A DNA stretch of 55,165 nucleotides from Myxococcales bacterium. Lineage in GTDB: Bacteria > Myxococcota_A > Polyangia > Polyangiales > SLQV01. Under the pieces are notes generated by a model that saw only the letters and a program-made list of their open reading frames with translations, did no database searches and was not told the origin of the DNA. Position numbers and translations under genes: made by a program. Of this stretch, positions 45,548 to 55,165 are shown piece after piece. Position 1 is the first letter of the stretch, and each line of letters opens with the position of its first letter. Location: contig SLQV01000006.1 in the NCBI GenBank assembly GCA_007131285.1, positions 1-55,165 on the forward strand, read 5' to 3'.

Positions 45548-48500
45548 TTACTGCTTGGGTGTGGAGGCGCTTGAAGTGCGCGGCGCCCGCTCTAGCTCGA
45601 CGTTGCGCTGCTGGGCGTTGTCGACATTTCGGCAGGCGCGGACGAAGGACGGATAGGCTTCGGGAACAACAAGTGCCGGCTTAAGCTTGAGCTCTTCCTC
45701 TAAGGTGAGCTGGCCCGTCTTCGACGTACTCCAAATCTGCGCGTAAGCGAGCAACGCATCTTCCGAGATCGTCTTTGCTGGGGGCAGTGCGCCTGCGAGT
45801 GTGTAAGGTCCCAGGTCAAAGTTAGCGCGCAGACTTCGCACCACGGGTGCGGGGAGCAGTAGCGGTTTTTTGCGCTCCTGTTCCCGCGCTAGGCGCTTTT
45901 CAAGTTGCACGGGGTTTAGGCTCGGCAAACGCGCCCGATCCTGTTTAAAGCCCTGCAAAAACCGCTCAACTTCGATGACGAAGCGAAGCACAAGCGGCTG
46001 ATCCGCATCGTCTAAATGCGTGGCTTCCACTGCCTTAACCGCGGCACCCGGAAAAAGCCCCGCGACATAACTGCTCTCGAGTTGACGTGCCCAGGCATGG
46101 GGCGGCATTTGCTGGAGGGCGTCTCGCCACGGAGCGCCCGCAGCGCCGTAGCGCACTTCGGTCAGCACGATACGCGCGCCGCCGCCTGCCTTGATCTGGA
46201 TGTCGAGGTTCATTTCGAGTCTATCGGCGTCGAGGTCGCCCGCCGGCAGGGTTACGAGTGCAAGCTCGCCTGTTGCTTCGCGGTCACGAAGACCCAGCGT
46301 TAAGGCAGGCTGGCCATGAATCAGCGGAGAAAGGTAGCCCGCAGCGACGTAGCGGGATGAGGGATCAAGCCAGCGCGTCTCTCCGCTGGGCTGCTTCACC
46401 CGCAGCACAGGCACGCTGAAGCGTCCCTCATCGGGTAGGCCGAGCGCTTGACCATCAAAGGCCACGGTTTGCGCTACTAGCAGCTCCGGTGCTTCGCCTA
46501 GGAGCCTGAGCACATAGGCCAAAACGCGGGCACGATTGCCGCGGCCATCTGCGAGCATCGCTGCCGCCTGGCCAGCGAGGTCTCCGTTTTCTTCGATGTT
46601 CTCAAGAACGTATGCGAACGCTGCCGCAACAGGATCCGAAGCCTTGCCGAAGGTAGCCCGGGCCCACTCCTTGTCGCGTGGGTCCTCGATGCTCCGCCCT
46701 AGCAGCACGTGGGCAAACGCGCGTTCAAAATCGACCCAGTCGGCCTCCGTTCCCACCCGGACCGATGGCGCCCACAGTATAAAGGGTGGCGCCAGATGCT
46801 CGGTCTTGTGGGGTTGCTGTTTATCCGCGCGGAACCGCAGTACCTGCAACGTTCCTGCCGCGCTGCGCACGCTCGACGTCTCCGCCTTGGGCGGTGTGCC
46901 CCTCGTGTCGACACGTATCGGGGCGGACTCCGGGAAAATGAGCACGAACTCGCTGCGGTCGAAGGGCACCTCGGCGGCCTGAAAGTAGAAGCGGGGACTG
47001 AGGTAGCCGCCGCGATAAGTGGGGTCGGCAGGCAGCCTCCGCAGATAGGCGACTTCGATAGCGTCACCGACCGCCACCAACGGCAGAGAAATGCTCTGTT
47101 TTTCGGCAATAGGCTCACCGTCGAGCACCCGTCCATCCGCCTTAAATGTGCGCAGCGCCAGTGGTAGTGCGCCTTCCGGCAGGGCCACCTCGCTTTCGGA
47201 CTGCACGGCACTCTCCGAGTCGATGCTGATGAGGTTATGGGTGTATTCCACGGCGCTTCCGTCGGGAAACACACGAATCAGCGTGTAGTCGAGGATATAG
47301 ACCGAAGGCGCTTCGTACTTCGGCTTCCGGCGCCGGTAGGCGGCGAGCACCGGCGCCGGATCGAGCGCCAAGTCCAAGAGTAGCTCCTCGAGCAGGGCGT
47401 GCTCTTGATTCGCCGTAGGCGTGTGGAGCGCCGCTTCTAGGTCTGTCAGACGCAAGGTGGCTTGGTCAGGTGCAGAGCGACGGCTGAGCACCGGCGTTAG
47501 ACGCGCACGCACTTCGCTGATGGGCGCTAGGTGAGCCTGCCAGAAGGGGGTATCGAGGCCCGCTACGGCGGCGTCAAGGCGCGCGTTGGCGTCCTCTGAT
47601 GACGCTGGTCGCCCCGCGCCTTCGAGCAACGCGAGGCGCAGGGCGCGGGCGTGGTAGTCGTCAGGCAAGGGTGTTCCTAGCTCGGTGCGCCAATGCTCGA
47701 GTGCCCGTGTGGCATCTGCGACACGCGCTTCAGTGAGGGCGTTATCGACCAGGCCTGGCATATCAGGGCGACAGCGGAGCAGTGCACGCTCGGCACGGGC
47801 GCGTTCGAGTGCGGGTCCACCACGGGTCGCCTGGTACCACATGCCGAGCAGTTCGCAGGCTTCCGGTCGCGTTGCCGCGAGCGGTGCCAGAAGCCGCGCC
47901 GCTTCGGCGTCGCTACCGCGCTTCAAGAGCAACGCCGCCTGACGTGTTGCGAGGACGGAGACCTTTGGATAAGCACGCCTTAGGGCGTCGAGTGTGCGCT
48001 CGCCCTCGGCAATTTGCCCACCCAAGACTTCAGACGAGGCCAGTGCGAGCTGGGGACGCCACCAATCCGGAGCGCGGTCCCGCAGCGCGGAATAGTGCGC
48101 CTTCACGGCGCGGGTGCGCATGTCTGAGGAGCGCAGCGGGTCGCTGGCGGCTGCTTGTGCTTTCACCAAGAGCGAGAACACGTCGTCGGCCTTGGCCAGG
48201 AGTTGCAACGCATCAGGCGCTTGAAAGCGGCCGAGCGCGACCAGAGCAGCCACTAGGCGGCCCGTTGCTTCCCGGTCCATGAATGTTGAAAGCGGAGCCT
48301 GGTCCTCGCGAAAGGCCGCTGCGGGCAGTTGGGTGTCGGGTAGCCAGGCGAGTAACAAGCGTGCGCTGCGTTGAGCGGTGGCGATACGCAGTCGCAGGAT
48401 CTTGGGTGTGGACGACGGCGGCACCAAGACAGCGGTCCAGCCCGGCCGCAGTGATTCGATATCGCGCTGCGATAGGAGGATCGTTTCCGTTGCACTTTCT

Positions 48501-49387
48501 GGTTTTTCGCGTGTGCGCTTGTCGACCAGGGCTAGCTGCACATGTGCCGGGCTTTCAACTACGAGCGTTTGTGCAAACGCACGGGCCGGCACTTCGGTCT
48601 CCACCTCGGCGTAGAGTCCCCCGCCTGCTGACCACAGCGTAGGGGTCGCGAGGTCTGCGCTCTTCGGGTTACTAGGCTGTGTCAGCGTGAGTTCGCAGCG
48701 TCGCGCCGGCAGGCTGCGTGGTAATGCGAAGCGTGCGGCGGGTTCGGTCGCGTCGGTGCCTTCAGCCTGGGGGACCGCAGATACCTCGGTGTCAGTGCTC
48801 GACGTCGCTGGCGACAGAAGGTCCAAAAAATGAAAATAAGGCAGCGTCGTTTCCAGCCGTGTCATGGTAAACGCGTCAGGACACCCTAGGTAGGGTGGGA
48901 GGGGGCCTGTGCCGTGAATAACGCGGCGCAGGAGTGGCCAAAGCGGCGCACCGGCCCGCGCGGGTGGTGGACTTGGAACATCGTCGTAGGCGGCGGCCAA
49001 GCGACCGGCGGCCGCTTCCAAAAGGGCGGGGTCGTCGCTTGAACGCAAGAGCGCTCCTAGTACCCGGGCACCGGCGCGCGGGTAGCCGCGTTCCTGTAGA
49101 ACCATACCGTAGAGTAAGGCGGCGGTATCGTCTTCCCGTGACCACGCTTCGAGGTGCGCAACTTCTTGTTCACCGAGTCTCGAGGGCAGCGGCGCAGGGC
49201 GACTGCCGCTCCCGAGCTCGCGCCGACTCTGGCCGCCGCAGCTCGCGCCGAGCGATGCCGCGAGTAAAAGTGCCACGGGCAGCGCGCGTACGCTGTTGCG
49301 CCGGCCAGGCTGCGGTGGCGAGAACGCTATGCGGCTTTCTTGCGGGAGCGGTCGCTCGGTGATCACTTGGCCTCCGCGGGCGACCAC
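45548..49387 (-). CDS. Giant TPR/DUF3857 lipoprotein with degenerate transglutaminase-like domain
   Basis: LLLAASLGASCGG lipobox; DUF3857-like GSAVEYTHNLISIDSESAVQSESEVALPEGALPLALRTFKADGRVLDGEPIAEKQSISLPLVAVGDAIEVAYLRRLP; transglutaminase Cys position replaced. Confidence 0.78.
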   Translation of the reverse strand: MVARGGQVITERPLPQESRIAFSPPQPGRRNSVRALPVALLLAASLGASCGGQSRRELGSGSRPAPLPSRLGEQEVAHLEAWSREDDTAALLYGMVLQERGYPRAGARVLGALLRSSDDPALLEAAAGRLAAAYDDVPSPPPARAGAPLWPLLRRVIHGTGPLPPYLGCPDAFTMTRLETTLPYFHFLDLLSPATSSTDTEVSAVPQAEGTDATEPAARFALPRSLPARRCELTLTQPSNPKSADLATPTLWSAGGGLYAEVETEVPARAFAQTLVVESPAHVQLALVDKRTREKPESATETILLSQRDIESLRPGWTAVLVPPSSTPKILRLRIATAQRSARLLLAWLPDTQLPAAAFREDQAPLSTFMDREATGRLVAALVALGRFQAPDALQLLAKADDVFSLLVKAQAAASDPLRSSDMRTRAVKAHYSALRDRAPDWWRPQLALASSEVLGGQIAEGERTLDALRRAYPKVSVLATRQAALLLKRGSDAEAARLLAPLAATRPEACELLGMWYQATRGGPALERARAERALLRCRPDMPGLVDNALTEARVADATRALEHWRTELGTPLPDDYHARALRLALLEGAGRPASSEDANARLDAAVAGLDTPFWQAHLAPISEVRARLTPVLSRRSAPDQATLRLTDLEAALHTPTANQEHALLEELLLDLALDPAPVLAAYRRRKPKYEAPSVYILDYTLIRVFPDGSAVEYTHNLISIDSESAVQSESEVALPEGALPLALRTFKADGRVLDGEPIAEKQSISLPLVAVGDAIEVAYLRRLPADPTYRGGYLSPRFYFQAAEVPFDRSEFVLIFPESAPIRVDTRGTPPKAETSSVRSAAGTLQVLRFRADKQQPHKTEHLAPPFILWAPSVRVGTEADWVDFERAFAHVLLGRSIEDPRDKEWARATFGKASDPVAAAFAYVLENIEENGDLAGQAAAMLADGRGNRARVLAYVLRLLGEAPELLVAQTVAFDGQALGLPDEGRFSVPVLRVKQPSGETRWLDPSSRYVAAGYLSPLIHGQPALTLGLRDREATGELALVTLPAGDLDADRLEMNLDIQIKAGGGARIVLTEVRYGAAGAPWRDALQQMPPHAWARQLESSYVAGLFPGAAVKAVEATHLDDADQPLVLRFVIEVERFLQGFKQDRARLPSLNPVQLEKRLAREQERKKPLLLPAPVVRSLRANFDLGPYTLAGALPPAKTISEDALLAYAQIWSTSKTGQLTLEEELKLKPALVVPEAYPSFVRACRNVDNAQQRNVELERAPRTSSASTPKQ

Positions 49388-52300
49388 GTGGTTAGGCCTG
49401 CCGTCGACGCGTATCGGTTGGCGCGCCCGAGCCGGCCGCGCGTCCCCGCCGAACTTTCTGCGTACTTGGGAAGGCTCGCTAGGGGTGCATTGCTGTGGAC
49501 GCGAGTGCTTGTATCCTCAGCCTTATTCGTAGCGCGCTCGAATGCGGACATATAGCCTGCACTCGAGCCTGCTGCTGAAACTGTGACGGTCTCGGCGAGC
49601 GCGCGCTCCACCGTCGCGAGCGCGCGCCGCAGCTTGCCGTAGGCGGAGGGCGCTAAGCGACCTGCGCGCAACTCAAAGTGTGTATCTATGACCACGGTGT
49701 TGCCCTCTCGCCGGCTTCGGCGCCGGAAGAAAACGATGCTTTCGTTGGTCTCCCGGTGTTGCGCCGAGGCTGTAGCCGGTGAGTCTGTTTCGGTGTTAGC
49801 GGGTGGCGTGCCCTGTGTGCGGTCCGGCGGCAGTGCCGTGACGCGCACGCCCGATGGCAGGTGGTAGCGCCGCGTCTCCGAGTAGCGTTGCGGCGTACCG
49901 AGATCAAGGGGTAGCTCGCGAGCCGAGGCGGTTGGTGCCAGGTTAGTCACGAGGTTTTCTAACGCCGAAGTGGGCAAGTCGGCGGTACGGTTTGCCTCTC
50001 CCGGTGCCAGTGCTGCGTGTTTGGGATACGGGGCCGGAAGCGTGTAGCGGTAGCGTAATCGGACGGGCTGCTCGGGATCGTTGAGTTCCGTGGCGTCGAG
50101 GCCCACGAGTTGAGCCGCGGATGCCTGGCCTTGTAGCCATTCGGTGAAGCGCTGCTCGCGGGTGGCGGCCGCTTCGAGGTGCTGGCGCAGCGCGGGTGCG
50201 CTGCTGCCTACGACGGTCTCGCTGACGGTTAGGAGCAGGCGTAAATGGCCATGGTCTGGGGCCGCGGGCGCACGGTCAAAATCCGGCAGCGTGATGTCGA
50301 AGTCTCGATGTCGCGCGTTCGCGCGCGGCTCGGCTTCGGGCGTCACCACGATGCGCGGCGCTTTGGGGTCAGCGATGAGCGCGATCGCACCTTGGTCCGC
50401 GCTCGGTAGCTCGTGAATGCCGGTTTTCTGCACGGTACCGTCGAGAAATAAGTCCAGCTCAGGGACATAGGCGATGGCGTGGTCGAAGAGCGCTAGCGAT
50501 GGCGGATAGGCGTGCACGCGCCCGCGGGGGCGGGTGCGGATCATCACCGGATGCGCGTCGATTTCCACGCTGCGCAAGAGCGCGATAAGCAATGCGGCTT
50601 TATCTTTACAGTCGCCGAAACCGCGTTCAGCGACGTCGACGACGGCATAAGGAATGTAGCCGTGCTCACCGAACTCAAGCGCGACGTAGCGCGTTTGCTC
50701 AAGCACGTAACGGTAAATCGCGGCCACTTTAGCCTGGGTCGTTGTTTTGCCCGCGACCAGTGCTTGCGCCTCGGCTTTGAGGCGCGTGTTAAGTGCGAGC
50801 TGAGGTTTGAGCAGCATCGTGTACCAGCGCGTCAACGCTTCCCAAGAAGCAAACGAACCGACGTGTAGGTAAGGAACGTACTCGGTGAGGCCCGGTGCGC
50901 CGCGTTCACGCTCGCTCGCAGCTACATTGCGCAGCGTGATGTGCAGCTTGCCGGGGCTCTGGCGCAGTGCATTGCCAAAGTCCCGGCCGTGGCCCTCAAG
51001 GTGAAAGGGAGGTGTGCTGCCCGCGGGCGTGAGCACGATGACCTCACGTCGGGCGACGGGTAGAGGGCCTTGCAGGTGAGTGAATAGGGAAAGGGCCTCG
51101 TTATGGACGCGGGTGCGCTGGACATCATCAATGCGGTAGCGCAGCTCGATGCGGTCGCCGACCTTGAGATCCGGCAGTTCAAGCACGCGAGCGCGCTGGT
51201 CGTAGTACATGCGCACTTGGGGCTCGGAGAGCGCTACGTCCCGCATGCTGTGCACATCGAAGCTCGTACCATCGCGGTAAATGCGGGCGCGTCGGATTGT
51301 GACGCTTTGGCGTCCTTGGGCGTAGGCGACGGGGAAGTTCCGCAGCTCGCGTGCGCCGGAAGCTTGCTGCACCACAAAGACCTTCTGAAAGAAACGCCGG
51401 CCAAGGCCGTTTTCGGCGAATGCGTGCACTTCTAGGTCTTCGAGGAGCGCTACGCCGTAGCCCACCGCATTGCTGCCGGCCTTGGTCCACGTCTCGGGTG
51501 CATGCGCCAACGCCTCGTCTGACGCGGGTGGCAGGGCCAGGCGCTCGGCGAGCGCACGAGCAGCGGCGTCCTGAGGGGCACGGGCGAGAGCTTCGTCGAT
51601 GGTCTTGGAAGCCAGGCGTTCGTTGCCCGCCGAGAGGTAGGCTTGCGCCAGCGCAACAACCGGGCCGGCATCGGCCGGGTCCATCTGAGCGGCTTCCTCG
51701 AGCCAGGCGCCCGCTTCATCTTCGATTCCAGCCCGCCGGAAGGCCGTTGCGATGCGTGCGAAGCCGCCGCGTTCAGCGAGGGCGTGGGCGGCGAAGTCTT
51801 CGAGCGCACGCCGCGGTAGTTGCTCGCTCTTGTTGAGCTGATCGCTGAGCATGACCTCGCGCAAACGCAATCCAACTTCACAGTGGGTCTCCAGGTCCGC
51901 TTGGCTGCTGCGAATAGCGCTGACGCTGCCGCGCTGCCGGGCGAGCATGGCACGTGCTTCGAGCACAGCGCAGCTGTCGGGCGTCTCCGCTGCCAAGGCC
52001 TCAATCACCTCCCGAGCGGCCCCGTTTAGGCCCTGTTCGGTAAATAAGAAGGCAAGAATAAGGCCTGCTTCACGCCGCAACAGTGCGGGCACGGCGCGCG
52101 CGTGAAGTGCCGTTCCACGCGGCCAGGGGAAGATGGCGTCTGCGGGCGCGCGTCGTGGCGTGCGGTTCAGGACCGCGAGCAGGTAGGGAACGGCGCGGCT
52201 CGGCCGGTAGCTGAGCCCGTAGAATTCGCCGAGCGCGAGCCAGAGAGCGGGGCTTTGGGGTTCGATACGCTGCCAGGTATGCAAGAGCCGGGTCTGTACC

Positions 52301-53412
52301 TCGCGGGAGCGCGTCGCTTGCACGGCTTTGCGCGCGACAAGGATCGGGAGCCCCGCCGCACTTTTACTTGCTACGCTGTTTTCGACATGAGGGAACGCTT
52401 CCAATCGGTCACTGAGGGTGGGCTCGGCGGTGAGCAGAAACGCTGCAAATCTCAGTTTGTCGACGCCAAAAGCGCGCTGGTCGATGGGGGCTGCGCTCTC
52501 ATCGACCAGCGTATCTGCGCTTGTCGTGTTGGTTTGCGCACCCACCGCTAGAGACGGAGGAGGAAGGGTGCCGCGAAAGCGGCCCCCCCCTAGAGCATTG
52601 AGTGCGACCGGGGCGTGGTCACTCGTGCGCGTCAGCCGCAGTGTCGCGCTCGGGGCTTCTTCTTGGCCGCAGCGTTCGACGAGAACGCGGAGCGTTCGGG
52701 CGTCACTGCGGGCGGCATCCTCGGGAATGACGTAGCGGTAGGGGTAAGCGCCTCGCTCGCTGTCGTCATCTAAGCGCAGTATGCCATTGAGCCACAGCCG
52801 TAAGCTACCGCCGCCTCCTACGCTGAGCTGCAGGTTGCCTGCCTCGGCGTCCACGGCGATGCTTGCTGCGAGCAGCGCGCAGGTGCCCGTGTTTGGTGTT
52901 AGGTAGGCGCCGAGATCGATGTTCGCGGCAGGCCACGCCTTGGCTGAAAGCTCGCGCCAGCGGACGGGTCCGCTCACGCCTTCGCTGCTTCCAGCGGCAA
53001 GGCCCTCGGCAAAAAAGGCGGCGCCTGCGTTGGCGCTTGCTGTATCCGAAACCTGCTGCGCCCGTCGCGGGATGGGGCCGAGGAGCACGGGTGCGGTGAT
53101 GAATCCCTGCTCTAGCAGCCGGGTGGCCCGGGCGGTGCGGTGCTCTCCGGGCTGGGGCAGTAGCTGCGCCAGCGTTTCAGCGTGAGCGCGCAAGCGCGGG
53201 TCGAGGGCATGCTCTTCAAGGTCCGCCCGTACCGCGGCGTTGCCCAAAAGCTGGCGTTCAGCCCAGAGGTTGACGAGCCGCAAATGCGCGTCGAGCGCAT
53301 CCGCACTGGGACTACTCGGTGTGGCGAGCACCGGCCTGTGGTTGACCGGGGCCAGCGCTACCACGCCCAAGGCGAAGCAGAACCCACGACGCGCGATCAG
53401 TCCCATACGCAT
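49363..53412 (-). CDS. Giant TPR/DUF3857 protein with intact transglutaminase-like domain
   Basis: Start MRMGLIARRGFCFALGVVALAPV; DUF3857 region RIYRDGTSFDVHSMRDVAL...VGDRIELRYRID; transglutaminase RGFGDCKDKAALLIALLRSVEIDAHPVMI. Confidence 0.82.
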   Translation of the reverse strand: MRMGLIARRGFCFALGVVALAPVNHRPVLATPSSPSADALDAHLRLVNLWAERQLLGNAAVRADLEEHALDPRLRAHAETLAQLLPQPGEHRTARATRLLEQGFITAPVLLGPIPRRAQQVSDTASANAGAAFFAEGLAAGSSEGVSGPVRWRELSAKAWPAANIDLGAYLTPNTGTCALLAASIAVDAEAGNLQLSVGGGGSLRLWLNGILRLDDDSERGAYPYRYVIPEDAARSDARTLRVLVERCGQEEAPSATLRLTRTSDHAPVALNALGGGRFRGTLPPPSLAVGAQTNTTSADTLVDESAAPIDQRAFGVDKLRFAAFLLTAEPTLSDRLEAFPHVENSVASKSAAGLPILVARKAVQATRSREVQTRLLHTWQRIEPQSPALWLALGEFYGLSYRPSRAVPYLLAVLNRTPRRAPADAIFPWPRGTALHARAVPALLRREAGLILAFLFTEQGLNGAAREVIEALAAETPDSCAVLEARAMLARQRGSVSAIRSSQADLETHCEVGLRLREVMLSDQLNKSEQLPRRALEDFAAHALAERGGFARIATAFRRAGIEDEAGAWLEEAAQMDPADAGPVVALAQAYLSAGNERLASKTIDEALARAPQDAAARALAERLALPPASDEALAHAPETWTKAGSNAVGYGVALLEDLEVHAFAENGLGRRFFQKVFVVQQASGARELRNFPVAYAQGRQSVTIRRARIYRDGTSFDVHSMRDVALSEPQVRMYYDQRARVLELPDLKVGDRIELRYRIDDVQRTRVHNEALSLFTHLQGPLPVARREVIVLTPAGSTPPFHLEGHGRDFGNALRQSPGKLHITLRNVAASERERGAPGLTEYVPYLHVGSFASWEALTRWYTMLLKPQLALNTRLKAEAQALVAGKTTTQAKVAAIYRYVLEQTRYVALEFGEHGYIPYAVVDVAERGFGDCKDKAALLIALLRSVEIDAHPVMIRTRPRGRVHAYPPSLALFDHAIAYVPELDLFLDGTVQKTGIHELPSADQGAIALIADPKAPRIVVTPEAEPRANARHRDFDITLPDFDRAPAAPDHGHLRLLLTVSETVVGSSAPALRQHLEAAATREQRFTEWLQGQASAAQLVGLDATELNDPEQPVRLRYRYTLPAPYPKHAALAPGEANRTADLPTSALENLVTNLAPTASARELPLDLGTPQRYSETRRYHLPSGVRVTALPPDRTQGTPPANTETDSPATASAQHRETNESIVFFRRRSRREGNTVVIDTHFELRAGRLAPSAYGKLRRALATVERALAETVTVSAAGSSAGYMSAFERATNKAEDTSTRVHSNAPLASLPKYAESSAGTRGRLGRANRYASTAGLTTWSPAEAK

Positions 53413-53591
53413 CGTTGACTCCCGTGGTAAAGTCTCTAGTCGCTGGTTTGGCACCGCCCTCACGGTGGCCAAGTCCGCTTTGACTGTCAACAGCACCCTG
53501 GCGCTCCCGACGACGAACCTCGCCGTCCGCGTGAGAGTGCGAGGTGAGGTCTTGGGTTGAACGATGTTCTCGAGGCATTTAGCCTGGTGCG

Positions 53592-54980
53592 ATGCAGTGG
53601 GAGGTCGGTTTCGCGGCGGAGGGTTCAGACGACCTGCCGCTCTACGTGGTTAAAAAGGATGCGCTTGCCGATTGGCTCGCGGACCTTGGCAGTGCGTTTG
53701 CTCCATGGGTGAACGCAGCTGTCGGTCCCCAGCCCAGCGGTAGAGAGGCATTGTTATTGCCCGGACCTTCGGGCGTTCCGGTTGCTGCGCTCTGTATTGT
53801 GAAGGGGGCACCTGGCGAGGCCGATGGCGCCCATGCAGCGGTCAGTCTCGCCAGCCACACGTATCGGCTCAGCGGTCTCGACGAAGCTTCAGCGGCGCGC
53901 TTCGCGCTAGGCTGGGCTCTGGCAAGCTACCGCCTGCCTACCGCGCCCGTGGCATCACCGTCCAAACCGGGTCCCAAGCTTGTTTGGGTATTTACGCGAG
54001 AAGCCAAAGCCGTTCTCAAGGCGACCTTCGATGTGCGCAACTGGGTCAATTTGCCCGCTAATCTGCTCGGTCCTGCGGAACTGGCGACGGAAGTGCGGGC
54101 GGTGGCGGAGGCCTACCACGCGACCTTCGAGGAGATCGTTGGCGATGGGCTGCGTTCCGCAAACTTCCCACTAATCGAAGCGGTCGGACGGGCGTCGGTC
54201 CGGGCACCGCGCCTGGTCGACGTGCGCTGGGGGCCAGAGGATGCTCCAAAAGTAACGTTGGTCGGTAAAGGCGTTTGCTTCGACACCGGCGGTCTTAACC
54301 TCAAGCCCGGCAAGTCGATGTCCCTCATGAAGAAGGATATGGGCGGTGCGGCGCACGCCCTGGCACTGGCCGAATGGGTCATGAGCGCGGGTTTGCACTG
54401 CCGATTGCGGCTACTCATCGGTGCGGTGGAGAACTCCGTCAGTGGTGCGGCTATCCGGCCAGGTGATGTCTTTCCCTCCCGCAAAGGGCTCACGATTGAG
54501 ATCGAAAACACCGATGCCGAAGGTCGTTTGGTGCTCGCAGACTGTTTGGCGGAGGCCGACAGTGAGGCGCCCGATTTGCTAATTGACTTTGCAACGTTAA
54601 CCGGTGCTGCCCGTGTCGCGCTGGGACCGGATCTGCCTGCGCTATTCAGCCGAGATAGCGAGCTTGCGCGCGAGCTTATGCGCCTGGGCGAGCGCACCGA
54701 AGACCCGCTCTGGCAGTTGCCCCTCCACGCAGGCTACGAGAGCGACCTGCGCAGTGACGTTGCCGACGTCTGCCACACTTCACGTAGCAGCTTCGCTGGC
54801 GCCATCACGGCTGCGCTTTTCCTCGGCCGCTTTGTAAGTCAGGCACGTGCCTGGGCGCATATCGATGTCTATTCGTGGAATCCGAAGGCGCGTCCAGGCA
54901 AGCCCATCGGAGGCGAAGCCCAAGGCCTCAGGCCCCTCTTTGCCTACCTTGCCAGCCGGTTTCCGCCACGTTCGGCGTAA
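53592..54980 (+). CDS. Leucyl aminopeptidase family (M17) peptidase
   Basis: GKGVCFDTGGLNLKPGKSMSLMKKDMGGAA; NTDAEGRLVLADCLAEA; FATLTGAARVALG. Confidence 0.92.
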   Translation: MQWEVGFAAEGSDDLPLYVVKKDALADWLADLGSAFAPWVNAAVGPQPSGREALLLPGPSGVPVAALCIVKGAPGEADGAHAAVSLASHTYRLSGLDEASAARFALGWALASYRLPTAPVASPSKPGPKLVWVFTREAKAVLKATFDVRNWVNLPANLLGPAELATEVRAVAEAYHATFEEIVGDGLRSANFPLIEAVGRASVRAPRLVDVRWGPEDAPKVTLVGKGVCFDTGGLNLKPGKSMSLMKKDMGGAAHALALAEWVMSAGLHCRLRLLIGAVENSVSGAAIRPGDVFPSRKGLTIEIENTDAEGRLVLADCLAEADSEAPDLLIDFATLTGAARVALGPDLPALFSRDSELARELMRLGERTEDPLWQLPLHAGYESDLRSDVADVCHTSRSSFAGAITAALFLGRFVSQARAWAHIDVYSWNPKARPGKPIGGEAQGLRPLFAYLASRFPPRSA

Positions 54981-55075
54981 GTGCGCCTCGCGTAAAATGC
55001 CTCCCGCACGCCTTGGCTGAGTTCGCGCGGTTGGGGGCGCAGCTCTGAGCCATCCCCAGGGTGAGCCTGGGGGAC

Positions 55076-55159
55076 GAAAGCCGCGGGGAAATGGGCCTTC
55101 CGTGCGCGGACCCACCCACCCCACCATACTTACTCCAGGCCCATTTCCCCGCGGCTTTC
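55076..55159. repeat. Perfect 22-bp inverted repeat GAAAGCCGCGGGGAAATGGGCC / GGCCCATTTCCCCGCGGCTTTC with 40-nt spacer
   Basis: Arms 55076..55097 and 55138..55159; preceded by hairpin CCCCAGG-gtgag-CCTGGGG at 55054..55072. Confidence 0.75.
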
Positions 55160-55165
55160 TGCGTC

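Noticed and set aside
1-55165. Scan by eye for tRNA/rRNA/tmRNA genes and transposases
   Set aside because: No convincing T-loop/acceptor combinations or transposase ORFs were seen. tRNAscan-SE and Infernal would be needed to exclude them properly.

Overview
GC-rich bacterial chromosomal window, probably from a myxobacterium-like (Myxococcota/Deltaproteobacteria-type) genome. That guess rests on DUF4215 'Myxococcus cysteine-rich' repeats, a fibro-slime domain, many secreted Cys-rich lipoproteins and giant DUF3857 proteins. No rRNA, convincing tRNA, CRISPR array or transposase was recognised.

From left to right:
- Three paralogous secreted trypsin-like proteases interleaved with a DUF4215/fibro-slime lipoprotein.
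- tolB.
- A frame-disrupted thrombospondin-3/outer-membrane gene.
- A beta-barrel-like protein and cysE.
- A porin divergent from a histidine kinase/NtrC-type regulator pair.
- Smr, cysQ, yidD, a methyltransferase and aspS.
- A heterodimeric ABC exporter, an SSS symporter, guaB1, rpsU, TIG-like and Cys-rich lipoproteins, and a universal stress protein.
- pyrB embedded in a cluster of palindromic dispersed repeats.
- A phytoene synthase plus CrtU-like pair.
- A sigma54-activator/persulfide dioxygenase/TauE/YeeE-YedE sulfur locus.
- Two tandem giant DUF3857 proteins, one of which appears to have lost its transglutaminase catalytic residues.
- An M17 aminopeptidase.

The most interesting items are:
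(a) the palindromic repeat family around pyrB;
(b) the sulfur locus, with a -24/-12 promoter and a GTTGCA half-site array;
(c) the gene split at two poly-G/C tracts at 9.4-10.5 kb;
(d) the protease family with a shared Cys-rich C-terminal module, one member carrying a G9 tract;
(e) the active/pseudo-enzyme DUF3857 pair;
(f) the palindrome between the porin and the two-component system.

All calls come from reading the sequence and the supplied ORF translations. No database search was run.
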